Assembly: GCA_900323505.1 (NCBI GenBank)
Contig: OOIN01000006.1
Span: 496,001 to 560,000, forward strand
From: Ustilago trichophora
Taxonomy: Eukaryota > Basidiomycota > Ustilaginomycetes > Ustilaginales > Ustilaginaceae
Direction of reading: 5' to 3'
DNA: 64,000 nucleotides
The notes beneath the pieces were generated by a model, which saw only the letters and a list, made by a program, of their open reading frames with translations, was not told the DNA's origin and did no database searches. The position numbers and the translations under genes were made by a program. How positions within the stretch are numbered: position 1 is the stretch's first letter; each line of letters opens with the position of its first letter. Below are positions 20,872-31,925 of this stretch, piece after piece.

Positions 20872-22417
20872 TCTTATAAGCGAAGCAAATGCCACACCTG
20901 TTTTCGAGACGAGAAACCTGTCATCGAGTAGATCTCCTTTAACAGTGTCGACCCTCTCGACCAGCAACAAGTTGATGTAGATCTCACATCGACCCCAAAA
21001 GGATCCCAGCCCTGGATGAAAGGAGCTGGACCCGCCATGCAGACAAGATAGGCTGCACCAAGACACTCTCCTGATCGCTTTCTTTCGCATATATATCCCC
21101 CCTTTCGTGCATAATAGTTGATGATTCCCAATTCAAGTCAAATCAAGCATCAAAAGTATCATCAACGCCTGTGAACGCCCGAGACATGAACTGACAGGTT
21201 GCACATAAACTTCAACGAATGTTGGAGCCGATTGCGACGCTGAGGCGGCCAGCGACTCCAGCCAAGCCTTCATACAGCAGGAGGGAGAATTGCGATCTTC
21301 CACAATCGAAACTCCCCGATGAGATCAGCGCCGACTGCAGCGGATCTCGGGATAGACAGTATGAGAAGGGATGGTGCGAAAGGGCCCCTTCGGCCTTCTC
21401 CGATGTCGCTACTCCCGGAATGCACTTACAAAATGTCCCAGAGTGCCGAAAGTTGAACGCCATAACCTCATTGGACGGCTACTACTGCGTTGAAGCTCAG
21501 GCAAGGTGATAAGGAGCCCCGGGCCGAAAGCGGTCAAGCCTTGTGCTGCATTGCCAAAGACATAGTAAGGAAGGAGGGCAACTCACGCTGTCGTGCCCAC
21601 GGGATATCACGTCGAACGGACTCAAGATCTTCTCGGGCTAGATTTGGCGATGGCGTGCAAGGGCAAGTTCAGAGATTGGGTCCTGTGCTAGTACGGCACG
21701 GCTTCTTTGTTGTTCTACAGTACGAAATAAGCTTTGCATTCGGAAGGAACAAGAAGAAAGAGGTGCTAAAAAGATACCATGCACGGCCAGACAGCTGGAC
21801 ATGTGCGTGTGTGGTGGACAAAATGGACCTTCTTCATCTTCGGACATCGCCGTGATTTTTGTGGAAATCAGGCTTGCTCGCTGCGCAGTGCCCCGCACGA
21901 CCCCACGATGCAATCTTTGTTCACTGCAGATGATGAGCTCTGATTGGCCTGCCTCTTGTCTTTTGTCAAGGTCAAGCTGTCAGTGAGGCGGCAGCTCTCT
22001 ACCATACGCTCACAACCACGCACACACGCGGCAGAGTTCTGTACAGTAGATATAGTCGTGAAGATTGGCTGCGTTTGACCATCCCCGCCCTCTTCGTTCC
22101 TTTCTCTCGAGCTTGAACCTCTTTCACCTTCAGACCTTCCATCTCGTCCATCTTCTTCATTCACCATCTCTGCTGGAGACACCGACTGAAGCCTTGCGCC
22201 GCCATCTCGTCTAGACTCTAGAGACGACCTCCTCGCCGACCATAGCATCGACTTGCTCGGTCACGACGTATTTGGTCACCATCATAGCTGCAACCAAAAG
22301 AAGTGTGCGTGCAAGTGTGACTCGCCCCACGTCACCAAAATAGTCTTATCTGCCACGACCTGTCCAACACGCCGGATAGTCGGAATTCACCATTTTGCCA
22401 GAAATACATAGGAAGAG

Positions 22418-22455
<38 letters not shown>

Positions 22456-22781
22456 GAAAAGGAAACACAACAAGCTCAAAGTACCGCTGCCAAGCCACGT
22501 TCCACTGCTTTGACCCAAAGCTTAACTTTGTCACACGCTGCACGGACACTTGAAAAGTGACAAACAAAAGCTCCATCGATTTGCTATCACTTTGTTTGCT
22601 CGACCTGATAGCAGTGTATCAACGCTCTCCTGTCTCTCTGTCTCTGTCATCTCACTCATCGTCGCCACAGCATCGCATCAGCCCTAGAGAAAACAGCTTC
22701 GTCAGCTGTCGGAAGCATCTCATCCCCGCTTGTCTCACAGTTTGTCTACTGCCTCGCGGTGCCACTTGACTCGACGACACC
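20872..22781. other. Long intergenic region with a 34-bp poly(A) tract
   Basis: 1.9 kb between PAPS reductase and the guanine deaminase start. No supported gene. It contains a homopolymer A tract (22418-22451), one TACTGTAC complement (22041) and CT-rich sequence before the next gene. Confidence 0.5.
22418..22451. repeat. Poly(A) homopolymer, 34 bp
   Basis: An uninterrupted run of A on the plus strand, about 330 bp upstream of the guanine deaminase start. Such rigid A/T tracts commonly exclude nucleosomes in fungal promoters; here that is inference. No target-site duplication or retroelement sequence flanks it. Confidence 0.9.
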
Positions 22782-25339
22782 ATGACGATCGCACGCCCGC
22801 ATCTACGACCTCCGTTCGGCGGCAATGGATACGTAAGTAAGCCGCCTCTTGCTCTGTCATCACTGCCGCAAGCTGCTGTTCAAGAGTCAACTCGGAGCTC
22901 ATCATCTCCTCTCTCTCACATTTCATCTCGATCCTTTGCTGACCTTCCGTATCCATCTCATCTCATACCCACACGTTCGAACCTCTCCCTTCTCTGTCGA
23001 TTCTCATCCAACCTGCCACTGTCCACCATGCATCGATTCCTCCTTGAACCTACAACCGTCAACAGCCAACCTCGGCGTCGGAGAATTTCCGACCTGCAAT
23101 GCCTGCGCCGCATCTGCTCCCCAAGAGGGTCTTCGTCGGTGCCATCATCAGCTCAAGATCCGCTACTGACCTAAGCATTATCGAAAGGGGTATTCTCGGT
23201 GTCGGCTCTGGTGGTGTCATTCGCTTCCTTGAGGACCTTGATGTGCTCGAGCGTACCGTTCCTCACCCTGGCTTAACAACCTCAACTAGGTCTCCGTCGG
23301 CCGAGTCCTCCACCTCGGCTTCCACTAGCACTGCAGGAACCTCTGCTACTGCTGAGGATCGCTCCTCGACACCCGTGGCTATTCCCGGCTCCGCACATTC
23401 GACCCTGCCAGACGCACCCGAGCTCACTTCTCTCGAGATGCCACCCCCTGCCGTACCCTCACGAGCCCCTGCCCATGACGCAAACCTCGACGAAGCCGCA
23501 CAACGAGAGCACCAGCTCATCAAGCATGTTCTCGACAAGCACGGCTGGCGCTACGGCCAGTACAAGCTCACACGTCTTCCTCCTGGCAGCTTCCTCTGCT
23601 CTGGCTTCGTCGACACGCATACGCATGCCTGCCAGGTCCCCAACATCGGTCTCGGTCAGCAGTACGAGCTGCTCGACTGGCTCCAACACGTCACCTTCCC
23701 GCGCGAAAGAAGGTTCGAAGATGCCCGCTACGCTCGCAAGACCTACGAGTCGGTCGTGCAGCGTCTTATCGACTCGGGCACCACTACTGCGTGCTACTAT
23801 GCTACCCTGCATCTCGAAGCTTCCAAGATCCTGGCCGAGATCTGCAACGAGCGTGGTCAACGTGCCTTTGTCGGCAAGTGTCAGATGGACCGCAATTCGC
23901 CCATCGACTACATCGAGAAGAACGCCTCGCAGTCGATCGAGGACACCAAAGAGTTTGTGCGCTTCACAAGGAGTCTCAGACCCTACGGACAGCCACCTGA
24001 TGTCTCTTCTCCCTCGATGAGCCCTGCTGATCTCAACAGCACTTCACCGGAAATGGACGCCAGCATCGCCCGACTCAGCGCTACCATGGACGAACTCATG
24101 TCGCCCACCAGCAGCAAGCCCCCCTCGGAAGCTGGAGGAAGCCCTTCAGCTGCCAAGATGGCTCCTCCCGTCAAGTCGCTCGCAGCCACATCTAGAACCA
24201 GCCTGCCTGTTGTCAGACAAGCCAGCAGCAGCAGCATCCGATCTGCCCGCGAGAGCGGCACTTCCACTCCGTCAAGGCAGCGCGAGCGCGAGCTCAACAA
24301 TGCCCTCGTACAACCTATCTTGACACCCCGTTTCGCCATCTCGTGCACAGATGCCATGCTCACCGGTATCTCGGCTTTGCTCTCGCGCGACCCCACTCTG
24401 CGTGTCCAGACACATCTTAGCGAGAACGAGGGGGAAATCACCTTTACCAAGCAGCTCTTCCCTTTCGCCAAGAACTACACTTCCGTCTACGACCACTACT
24501 CGCTGCTGGGTCCTCGCACCATCTTGGCGCACGCAGTGCATCTTGATGCCGACGAGCTGGCCATCATCAAGAAGCGCAAGTGCGGTGTTTCGCACTGCCC
24601 GACCAGTAACCTCAACCTGCGTTCGGGTGCCTCGCGTGTTGGAGAGATGCTCAACATGGGTATCAAGGTTGGACTGGGAACGGATGTTTCGGGAGGTTTC
24701 GGTCTCGGCATGCTCTCCGCGATTCGTGAGGCAAGCGTCGTTGCCAAGGTGCTTGCTTTCCAGCGTGCCCAGGCAGAGTCTAAAGCGAAAGAGGAGCAAG
24801 ATGCACTCCTCGCTACCGCACCTCCAACCAGCGAGCAAGCTGCACAACAAGCCCAACGACCTCTTGCAGGAGCAGCCGCCGTCGACGGCCGATACCCAGG
24901 TCCTCCCGTCGCAGGCCAATACCAACCGCGCAAACCGCACTCCATCGCTACGTCCACCCTGAACACCGCCGAAGTCACCCAGTCTGTCCAGGATCCCGCC
25001 TCCTCCCTCACCTCCAAGTCTACTGTCGACTTCACCAAGGGTCCACTGAGCATCGCCACCCTCTTCTACCTAGCCACCCTCGGCGGTGCAGAAGTCTGCG
25101 CAATGGCCAGCAAGATCGGATCCCTCGAACCCGGAAAGGAATTCGACGCGCTGCTCGTACAGACGACCAGTCACTGGGGACCTGCCGGATACACTGGTAA
25201 CCCAGGCTGCTTTGTCGAAGAGGACGATACGCTACCAGACGTGTTTGAGAAGTGGATGTTTACGGGAGACGATAGGAACATCGCTACCGTGTTTGTGAGG
25301 GGACGGGTCGTTGGTGGTGCCAAACCTCTGCGCGACTGA
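22782..25339 (+). CDS. Guanine deaminase (one predicted intron near the 5' end)
   Basis: Preferred model: exon 1 22782-22832 (17 residues), intron 22833-23065 (donor GTAAGT, acceptor AACAG), exon 2 23066-25339; 774 residues. A shorter model starts at the ATG at 23099. The amidohydrolase features are clear: Val-Asp-Thr-His-Thr-His-Ala near residue 198 (metal-binding HxH), and Thr-His-Leu-Ser-Glu-Asn-Glu near 466. They continue with Ala-His-Ala-Val-His-Leu near 506, Pro-Thr-Ser-Asn-Leu-Asn-Leu-Arg-Ser-Gly near 530 and Leu-Gly-Thr-Asp-Val-Ser-Gly-Gly near 554. The Arg and Ser-Gly-Gly signatures separate guanine deaminases from other amidohydrolases. The enzyme turns guanine into xanthine for purine salvage and catabolism. 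It is much longer than the usual ~450-500 residues because of Ser/Pro-rich insertions at about 60-115, 325-430 and 585-665. Confidence 0.85.
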
Positions 25340-25774
25340 ACGGTCCGCATTGGCGCCCTTTCTGTCCGTTAGACACATTATCAATGATATATGATTAGCA
25401 AGCATGGTGGGACATAGTCTGTGCATGTTGTCGATCACTCAAGAAGTGCGCAATTGTATTGACGTGTGATGGTGCAGAGGGTGATCCTATTGCAGCAATC
25501 GAGATATGAGGCTGAAGGATGAGAAGCAGTAACTGAGCTAACCGTGTAGCCCTTCTCGCACGGGCTGTCTCGTTTTCTCTTTTTTTTTTGGCGCCGGCTC
25601 TCGGGACATAAAATTGCCAAGCTCAGCCTCCACGTCGTGCTCTCTCTCTCTCTCGTTCATTTCATCTTTCCACCTTCCAGACCTGACCACAGAACCCTCG
25701 GAACAGGACGTTTGTTGCAGCAACGCTACCCGTCAAGACTAAAGGGGACAGTTGATGGCACTGTCGTGCTCATA
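25340..25774. other. Intergenic spacer
   Basis: 435 bp between the guanine deaminase stop and the J-protein start, holding a T tract near 25580-25589 and a CT-repeat run near 25640-25655. The J-protein frame extends upstream to 25637, but only through a non-ATG codon. Confidence 0.45.
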
Positions 25775-28066
25775 ATGCCACCTCCGCCGAGAGCCACCGT
25801 CGAAGAGATCGAGGACGAGGACGATCCGTATGCCCCTTATCGACCTGGGCAAAGCGGGTCCGGTCGCTCATCTCGCCCGTCCTCGGCCTCCTCCGATGCT
25901 AGCTCAGCTTCGTCATCGTCCACAAATACTTCGTCATCCTCTTTGTCCTCGAGCAGTCGCACCTCGACATCAACCTCCCAGTCCGCATCCCGCACCAACT
26001 ACGGAGCGGACCAGACCGCATCCTCGATCTACAACCAGTCTCCATCCGCCGGAACGCAAGGCAGTTTCCCTCGTGAAGGAGGCGACGAGGAGCCTCTCTT
26101 TGGCGGTCGACCCTTCCGCGACTCTCACGACCCTTCATCCTCCACCACCGTTTCCACCGACCCAAGTCGCGCCACGGACAAAGAATATCTCTATGCCCTC
26201 CTCAACCTTCCCACAGATGCCACGCCCGATGCTATTAAGGACTCCTATCGATCCCTTGCCGTCGTTCTTCATCCGGATAAACATCAGGATCCCTCCCGCA
26301 AGCATGCGGCCGAGAGTCGTTTCAGAGAAATTCAACGGGCGTACGAGATTCTTTCTGATCCTGAGAAACGGACGATCTACGACTACTTTGGCGAAGAAGG
26401 GCTCAAGTCTACGTGGAGCGTGGCCGTGAGGGGCAGAAGCCCGCATGAGATGGCGGCAGAGTTCGAAAGGGAGAGGAGGAGAAAGGAGGCTGCTGATGCC
26501 GAGAGCCTGGTCAAGAGTAAAGGTGATTTCACTGCACATATCGATGCTAGTGCGCTTTTTGCTCATCCTAGTCGGATTCCTCGTAAAGGCATGGCGCAGC
26601 AGCATCAAAGGGGAGGGGCCGGAAAGGAGGCGGTGCCATCACCAGCGGCAGGGTTGGTACCACCCACAGCGGCCTTCCCTCGAAGAGTCACCTTTGCAGA
26701 TCGAGTTGCAAGGGTGGGATGCACCCAATTGGTTGGCAAGCACGGCTTTGAGACGCAGCTCACCAATCGCACCTCGGCAACCTTCTCTGGTCAGATGGTG
26801 TCGCGCAACGGCCTAGGCGGCGGGAACCTCGTGGGAACACTCAAGACGCACTGGAGCCCTCGCCTGTTCACCGATGTGACACTGTCATTCCTCCGTCCGC
26901 AGATCATCACTACCAAGGGTCAATACACATTGGATACCAACAGCTTCTTCTCCTGGCAAGGCACATTGCAGACGCTCATGATGCCGCCGAGCTTCAATAT
27001 CACCTACGGTCAACGGCTATCCTCCAAATCAACTCTCACTGGGTTCACGAGTGTCCGCAGTGGCACGTACAACATCCTCGGCTGGGGGAGGAGCATCGGT
27101 GGGGCGATGGTGAGGCGGGAGCCAGCGGCTGTCAGCGTAGGATTGACGAAGCAGATTGACGAAGGGAAAGGCTGGACGACGCAAATGTCCATCTCTCCCG
27201 TCGACCAGAACATATCCGTCGACTATGCAACAAAGCTCCTTGGCGGGGTCAAAGTCCGAACGGGATTCAACATCGGTACAGGATCCGGTCTATCCGCATT
27301 CACCTCTGCCGAGCGTCGTCTGACAGAAAGCGTCCGGCTGTCCCTCGGCCTCAACTGCGCTCTTCCCGTGGGAGGCGTGACGTTGCGAGTCAAACTCAAC
27401 CGACTCGGCCAGAAAATCTTACTCCCCATCACCCTCAGTCCCGAGTTCAGATCTGACCTGGTGGTACTGTTCACCGTCATCCCCGCTGCTTCGTATGCCG
27501 CTTTGCACTACGGCTATCTGGAGCCTCGCAAGCACAGACGTCTGAAGAATCGGTTGGGAGAGTTGAGGAAGCAGAATCACGAGCTTATAGTGGAGCGAAG
27601 GTTGGCGGCACTAGAAGCTTTGGAAGTCTTGCGCGATCAAGCGGTGAAGAAAGCCACCCTGGAGATGCGAAAGAATGGATTGGTGGTGTTGGAAGCTTGG
27701 TACGGGAGGAAGGATTCTTTCCCTCCGTCCCAAATTCTCGTGCGATCAGTTGAAGAGGTGCAGAGTGAAGCGGAGAAGATTTGGGCCGAAGAAAAGGTCA
27801 AATCCTCCACCTCTAGCGACGATGTGGATCTGACAAAGGAAACTTTCTGGGACGTCAAAGTTCCGGTCCAAGCACTGGTGAACAAGGGTCAAATCATCGT
27901 TCCTGGCAATAGGTCAAAGTCGAATCTCCTCGGCTTCCACGATCCGGTGATGGGTGAGAAGAAACATCTCCAGATTGTCTACAGCTTCAGAGGAGTGGTG
28001 CATATGGTGGTTGTAGAGGACTGGTCAGAGTTGGCTATGCCTATGCGGATTCACCAGGTGTCGTAG
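25775..28066 (+). CDS. DNAJC11-type J-domain protein, mitochondrial outer membrane/cristae-associated
   Basis: A 763-residue protein from the ATG at 25775. An acidic, Ser-rich N-terminus (about 1-130) precedes a J domain at about 136-210 with His-Pro-Asp near 166 and the closing Tyr-Asp-Tyr-Phe-Gly helix. A middle section (about 300-560) consists of alternating polar/hydrophobic strands, consistent with a beta-rich, porin-like segment. The C-terminal region (about 565-750), with a hydrophobic helix then a basic coiled coil and a terminal globular part, matches the DnaJ-like C11 C-terminal domain (DUF3395). In animals DNAJC11 associates with the MICOS-SAM (MIB) supercomplex; the same role here is inference. 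The gene is convergent with Med5, with 160 bp between stops. Sam50, a partner of DNAJC11 in animals, is also encoded in this window. Confidence 0.85.
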   Translation: MPPPPRATVEEIEDEDDPYAPYRPGQSGSGRSSRPSSASSDASSASSSSTNTSSSSLSSSSRTSTSTSQSASRTNYGADQTASSIYNQSPSAGTQGSFPREGGDEEPLFGGRPFRDSHDPSSSTTVSTDPSRATDKEYLYALLNLPTDATPDAIKDSYRSLAVVLHPDKHQDPSRKHAAESRFREIQRAYEILSDPEKRTIYDYFGEEGLKSTWSVAVRGRSPHEMAAEFERERRRKEAADAESLVKSKGDFTAHIDASALFAHPSRIPRKGMAQQHQRGGAGKEAVPSPAAGLVPPTAAFPRRVTFADRVARVGCTQLVGKHGFETQLTNRTSATFSGQMVSRNGLGGGNLVGTLKTHWSPRLFTDVTLSFLRPQIITTKGQYTLDTNSFFSWQGTLQTLMMPPSFNITYGQRLSSKSTLTGFTSVRSGTYNILGWGRSIGGAMVRREPAAVSVGLTKQIDEGKGWTTQMSISPVDQNISVDYATKLLGGVKVRTGFNIGTGSGLSAFTSAERRLTESVRLSLGLNCALPVGGVTLRVKLNRLGQKILLPITLSPEFRSDLVVLFTVIPAASYAALHYGYLEPRKHRRLKNRLGELRKQNHELIVERRLAALEALEVLRDQAVKKATLEMRKNGLVVLEAWYGRKDSFPPSQILVRSVEEVQSEAEKIWAEEKVKSSTSSDDVDLTKETFWDVKVPVQALVNKGQIIVPGNRSKSNLLGFHDPVMGEKKHLQIVYSFRGVVHMVVVEDWSELAMPMRIHQVS

Positions 28067-28226
28067 CTGGTGGAAGGATAATGTTCAAATCATGAAATCA
28101 CACCACTCGTCATAGGGAATATTTCTTACATCATGCTTCGAGTCGATCCGCCACTATGACTTTCAGCGTGCAAGGGAATTGCTAGGAGTTGCTATGTTGG
28201 ACAAAGAAGGAAAGCTGAAAATTGAC

Positions 28227-31200
28227 TTAAGCTGTTTGGAGCAACGAGATCCATCCTACCAGACCTTTTTCCTCTGACCCAGAACCAGGCCCAACTGCCG
28301 ACGCCGCAGTAACTGTAGCTGGCTGACTCTCGGCAGCATCACCTACACTGACATTGCCTCCTCCTTCTGCGCCGAGATTGTCCAGAATTGCACTTTCCAC
28401 AGCGGCCCACTTGGCCGCTCCTATTCTACCTTCTGTTGCTCTCAATGAAGATTTGAAGCGCACCAATTGTGCTGCGATGAGATCGACGAGTTGGACCGAT
28501 GTGAGGTGGAATCTAGGGTTGGTGAGGAGTGCTGCTACTGATGGGCCGGTGTAAGTGCTGTTGTCGGTGGTGAGTGTGGAGGTGGTCGTGGGTAGGGGTG
28601 GAGTTGAGGGCTCGTCGTCGAACAGGTCCCCTCCTCCCTCTCCAATTGTGCCAGATGTGCCATTCTTCGCATTTGCAGCAGTGATCGAGACAGCCGTGGT
28701 GGCAAGGGCCAAGATCTCGTCTGCCGGTTCGCGTCTTTCTTCTTCCGCTGGGCCGGCACGGACGTCTTGTGCCGCACGAACCAACCCAAGCACCAACCCA
28801 ATGATGCGAAAGACGCCTTCAACAGCTCCTTCATCCATCCTCGCTAGATCCAAGTTGCGCATGAAGTTCAGCACGGGATGCACGGTCGCTCTTGCATCAC
28901 TAGGAGCCACAAGACATAGCCACGACGCCAATGCCTTTTGATCGCCTCCACTCTTCCCCCACCCCACGTCCTTTCCTAGTGCATGTACCAGCTCATCCAT
29001 ACCCGACGACGTGTTGAGCAGCCAAGGTACAATCCTCGACTCGACCTCCTTTCCCCCTGCCAAATTCTTCGACCAAGACCCAAAACCACCACCACCACCA
29101 CGGCTCAACAGATCCGCCGTCACTCCGGCACTCTCCATCCTACCCTTCAACGAAGACAAGTTGAAAGTCTCACATCCGACCTCTAGCCCTACACTCCCCT
29201 CTGCCGCATGCAAGAAAGCATCAAACGCCCTTGCGACGAGCTGACGCACAATCGCTGGACAAGCATCCGTATCCACCATCAACGCCAGCACTTCCAAGTG
29301 GACCGTTTTCGAGTTGGCATTCCTCGGCAAACCGTTGGCGAGAGTTCCATCGCTCGAGGGTATGTCGACTACCGAGGCCTGGAGTCCGGATTCTGACAGG
29401 AAATCCAAAACCGGCTGCATGGGGACACGGGTGATCTCGGAAAGGAGCCAGATGAGGGCTCCGGGGAGGGCAAAGGAGAGCAAGTCCTGGAGGAAGTAGC
29501 TCAAGCCCCCGCGAAGCGTTTCTAGGTCGATGATGCCATGTTGACATGCTGAGATGCTTTGGGAGAAGAGTAAGGGTGATAGACGGAGGAGTGTGGTGGG
29601 AGGTGATGCTTGGATGAGGTCGTCAGAGATTCCTTCGTTGCCGAAAAGGGCGTGGATCCAACGACCGACCAAGCCGCGCTCTTCTTCAGACAGCGCAGAG
29701 AGCGGGTAGCATACGGAAGAGGTTGCCAAGTAGGTTGCTAAGAACGGTGGATGGGATCGCGAGGCTTGCTGTGTAGCTGAGCCATCGAGTTCCATCTCGT
29801 GATTCGGCACCTGGTACCTGGAGATACGGGACGGTGGAACGCTGTATCGATAGCACAGCAGCTGAACAAACAGCAAGATATTCGACAAGGTGGAAGGTTC
29901 ATCACTCGTCTGCCCCACATCTTGATGATCCAAAACACTCGCTAGCGGATCGACCAACTGCACCGGATCAATGTACAGCATCACCGTATCTAAAACCGCC
30001 CCACCCTCACAAGCATCTTCACCCAACGCCTTGCACCACCTCGCAATGCTCTCGAGATCATGCTGCTCCAACCAGCCCTGCATCTGCAACACGAGCTGGC
30101 GAGCAAAGATGAAATGTGTGCCCGGATCCGACGCCACACGGTGCAACAGCTCCATCGGGTCATCTGTGGAAACACGCGTTTCGAAGAGGGTGTTGAGGGC
30201 CAGACCTTCCAGCTGTGCGTCCATGCGGAGTGACTGCGTGAGGCTCTGTACTTCAGATGCGAGTTTGTGGCCGTCGGGAAACTCGTCTGCGATGGCTTCC
30301 GGACGGGCGAGCGAGTGCTCGATGCACGCGCGAAGTAGCCATGCTTTGATCGGCTGCGATGGCGGCGTGTCCAATCCCATCACATCTGGCATCATCTCTA
30401 CATTCTCATCACCACTCTGCGCAGCAGGCGGCTGGGAAGTAGCGCTCTCGCACGTGTTGAGGCGGTGCGCCATGACCAGCAGAGCAGCGCGGAGGGCGCT
30501 CTCCAGTCTGACGTGCGGTGCTTCCAGCCTCTGTCCGCGTAACGGGAGGTCTTGATGCACGTCCAGCCACTGTTCGAGCTGCAGAACCAGTTCTGGGATC
30601 ATACCGCAGAGGGCGTTCCTCCAGATGGCAGCGTTCGCTTCGGCCCCCTTGAAGGCAGGAGGCTGCTCGACGACGCTAGCGCATGCATCGATGGCGGCGA
30701 CGAGCAGCTCAAAGTAGAAGGCGGTGAGCGACTTTTCGAGGGTGAGCGACGGTGCGGCTGCATTGCGTCGTGCGAGGAAGAGCGTCTTGACGGCATCGAG
30801 TTTGACATCCCACGCCACGTGCTTGTCGACGAGCAGGTGCATGAGAAATGCCATTTCCGGTTCGACAGTCGGCTTTTCGGAGGGGACGATGGCGGAAACA
30901 TCGAGAAAGTGGTCCCATGTCGCTCTTCTCTGTGCATCCTGCATCGTCTCTGCCTTCCTTCTGCGAGCTTTGACGGAGCTTCTCGTGAATGTATCGTCCA
31001 AAAGCGCTTCGCAGATCTGATCAATGACGCCAATCTGGCTGGTCAGAGAGCGCAAGAGCGCAATTTCGTCCTTCCAGGCTGGGTTCATGGATTCGAGGAC
31101 CGCTTCGATTTCAGAGATGGATGCGGTTGACTTGGCTCTCGTCTGCTGCAGCAGCGCATCTTGAGGTTTAGCTTTAAGCTCTTTGGACGCCTGAGCTGCA

Positions 31201-31925
31201 GACAGCCTCTGGATGACGTGTGCGAGCAAGTTCTGTCCGACATTGATGAGCACGGTGATGGCGACACGTGGAGCGAGCAGATTCTGTGGAGCCGTGATGT
31301 TGGGATTGGCAGCAAGAGCGAGAAGGCGCAGATTTGAGACGACGAAAGCTAGTGCCGCGGGGCCAATGGCGCCATCCTTGGCAGTGGAGACGGTGTCGGC
31401 TGCTGATGAGATTGTCGAAGCGAAAGGCGCGGAGTCAGCCTCTGCAAACAAGTGTTGCAGCAGGACGAGGAAAGATTGGCTGGAGACGCGAAATGGGACG
31501 GGCGCCTGGAACGTCATAAGCAGGCCCTGGCCAATGACCGAAGAGATCGTCTCGATGGCTGGGACGTTGGCTGCCTCTGTTCTGACATTGGCTAGGAGAT
31601 TAAGTGTCACCGTGATCACATCCGTGATGGGACCCTGATCCGGAGTGACTCCGGAGCGGTTGGCGCTACCATAGATGAGAGCTTGCAGATACTCGATCAG
31701 AAGAGGATCGATAAACGACTGGGAGAGGATGTATTTGACGAGGCAGCCAGCAGCGTACGAAGCGGCGAGGGATGGAGGATCGAGATTATCGTCCTGCTCT
31801 TGAGCTGCTTCGATTCGTCGCACAAGTTGATGAAGTAGAGATAGCCATTTGGACTGTGGAAGGCGTCGAGAGAGAGCCTGGAGCAGCAGCTTCTCGAGGA
31901 GCTGCTGTGCTTGGTCTTCGGACAT
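28227..31925 (-). CDS. Mediator complex subunit Med5 (Nut1-like)
   Basis: A 1232-residue, almost entirely helical protein from a clear ATG. The N-terminus (Leu-Leu-Leu-Gln-Ala-Leu-Ser-Arg-Arg-Leu, then Lys-Trp-Leu-Ser-Leu-Leu) and the central segment with Leu-Ile-Trp-Leu-Leu-Ser-Glu-Ile-Thr-Arg fit the Med5 family, a tail-module subunit of the RNA polymerase II Mediator. The C-terminal ~200 residues carry a short Thr/Ser-rich insertion and a final segment with Gly-Trp-Ile-Ser-Leu-Leu-Gln. Length is close to the 1100-1200 residues typical of fungal Med5. Sequence conservation in this family is weak, so another helical-repeat protein cannot be ruled out. No intron is needed. Confidence 0.65.
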   Translation of the reverse strand: MSEDQAQQLLEKLLLQALSRRLPQSKWLSLLHQLVRRIEAAQEQDDNLDPPSLAASYAAGCLVKYILSQSFIDPLLIEYLQALIYGSANRSGVTPDQGPITDVITVTLNLLANVRTEAANVPAIETISSVIGQGLLMTFQAPVPFRVSSQSFLVLLQHLFAEADSAPFASTISSAADTVSTAKDGAIGPAALAFVVSNLRLLALAANPNITAPQNLLAPRVAITVLINVGQNLLAHVIQRLSAAQASKELKAKPQDALLQQTRAKSTASISEIEAVLESMNPAWKDEIALLRSLTSQIGVIDQICEALLDDTFTRSSVKARRRKAETMQDAQRRATWDHFLDVSAIVPSEKPTVEPEMAFLMHLLVDKHVAWDVKLDAVKTLFLARRNAAAPSLTLEKSLTAFYFELLVAAIDACASVVEQPPAFKGAEANAAIWRNALCGMIPELVLQLEQWLDVHQDLPLRGQRLEAPHVRLESALRAALLVMAHRLNTCESATSQPPAAQSGDENVEMMPDVMGLDTPPSQPIKAWLLRACIEHSLARPEAIADEFPDGHKLASEVQSLTQSLRMDAQLEGLALNTLFETRVSTDDPMELLHRVASDPGTHFIFARQLVLQMQGWLEQHDLESIARWCKALGEDACEGGAVLDTVMLYIDPVQLVDPLASVLDHQDVGQTSDEPSTLSNILLFVQLLCYRYSVPPSRISRYQVPNHEMELDGSATQQASRSHPPFLATYLATSSVCYPLSALSEEERGLVGRWIHALFGNEGISDDLIQASPPTTLLRLSPLLFSQSISACQHGIIDLETLRGGLSYFLQDLLSFALPGALIWLLSEITRVPMQPVLDFLSESGLQASVVDIPSSDGTLANGLPRNANSKTVHLEVLALMVDTDACPAIVRQLVARAFDAFLHAAEGSVGLEVGCETFNLSSLKGRMESAGVTADLLSRGGGGGFGSWSKNLAGGKEVESRIVPWLLNTSSGMDELVHALGKDVGWGKSGGDQKALASWLCLVAPSDARATVHPVLNFMRNLDLARMDEGAVEGVFRIIGLVLGLVRAAQDVRAGPAEEERREPADEILALATTAVSITAANAKNGTSGTIGEGGGDLFDDEPSTPPLPTTTSTLTTDNSTYTGPSVAALLTNPRFHLTSVQLVDLIAAQLVRFKSSLRATEGRIGAAKWAAVESAILDNLGAEGGGNVSVGDAAESQPATVTAASAVGPGSGSEEKGLVGWISLLQTA

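Noticed and set aside
22418..22451. Poly(A) run as the tail of a retroposed gene or LINE
   Set aside because: No coding remnant, no target-site duplication and no truncated element upstream.
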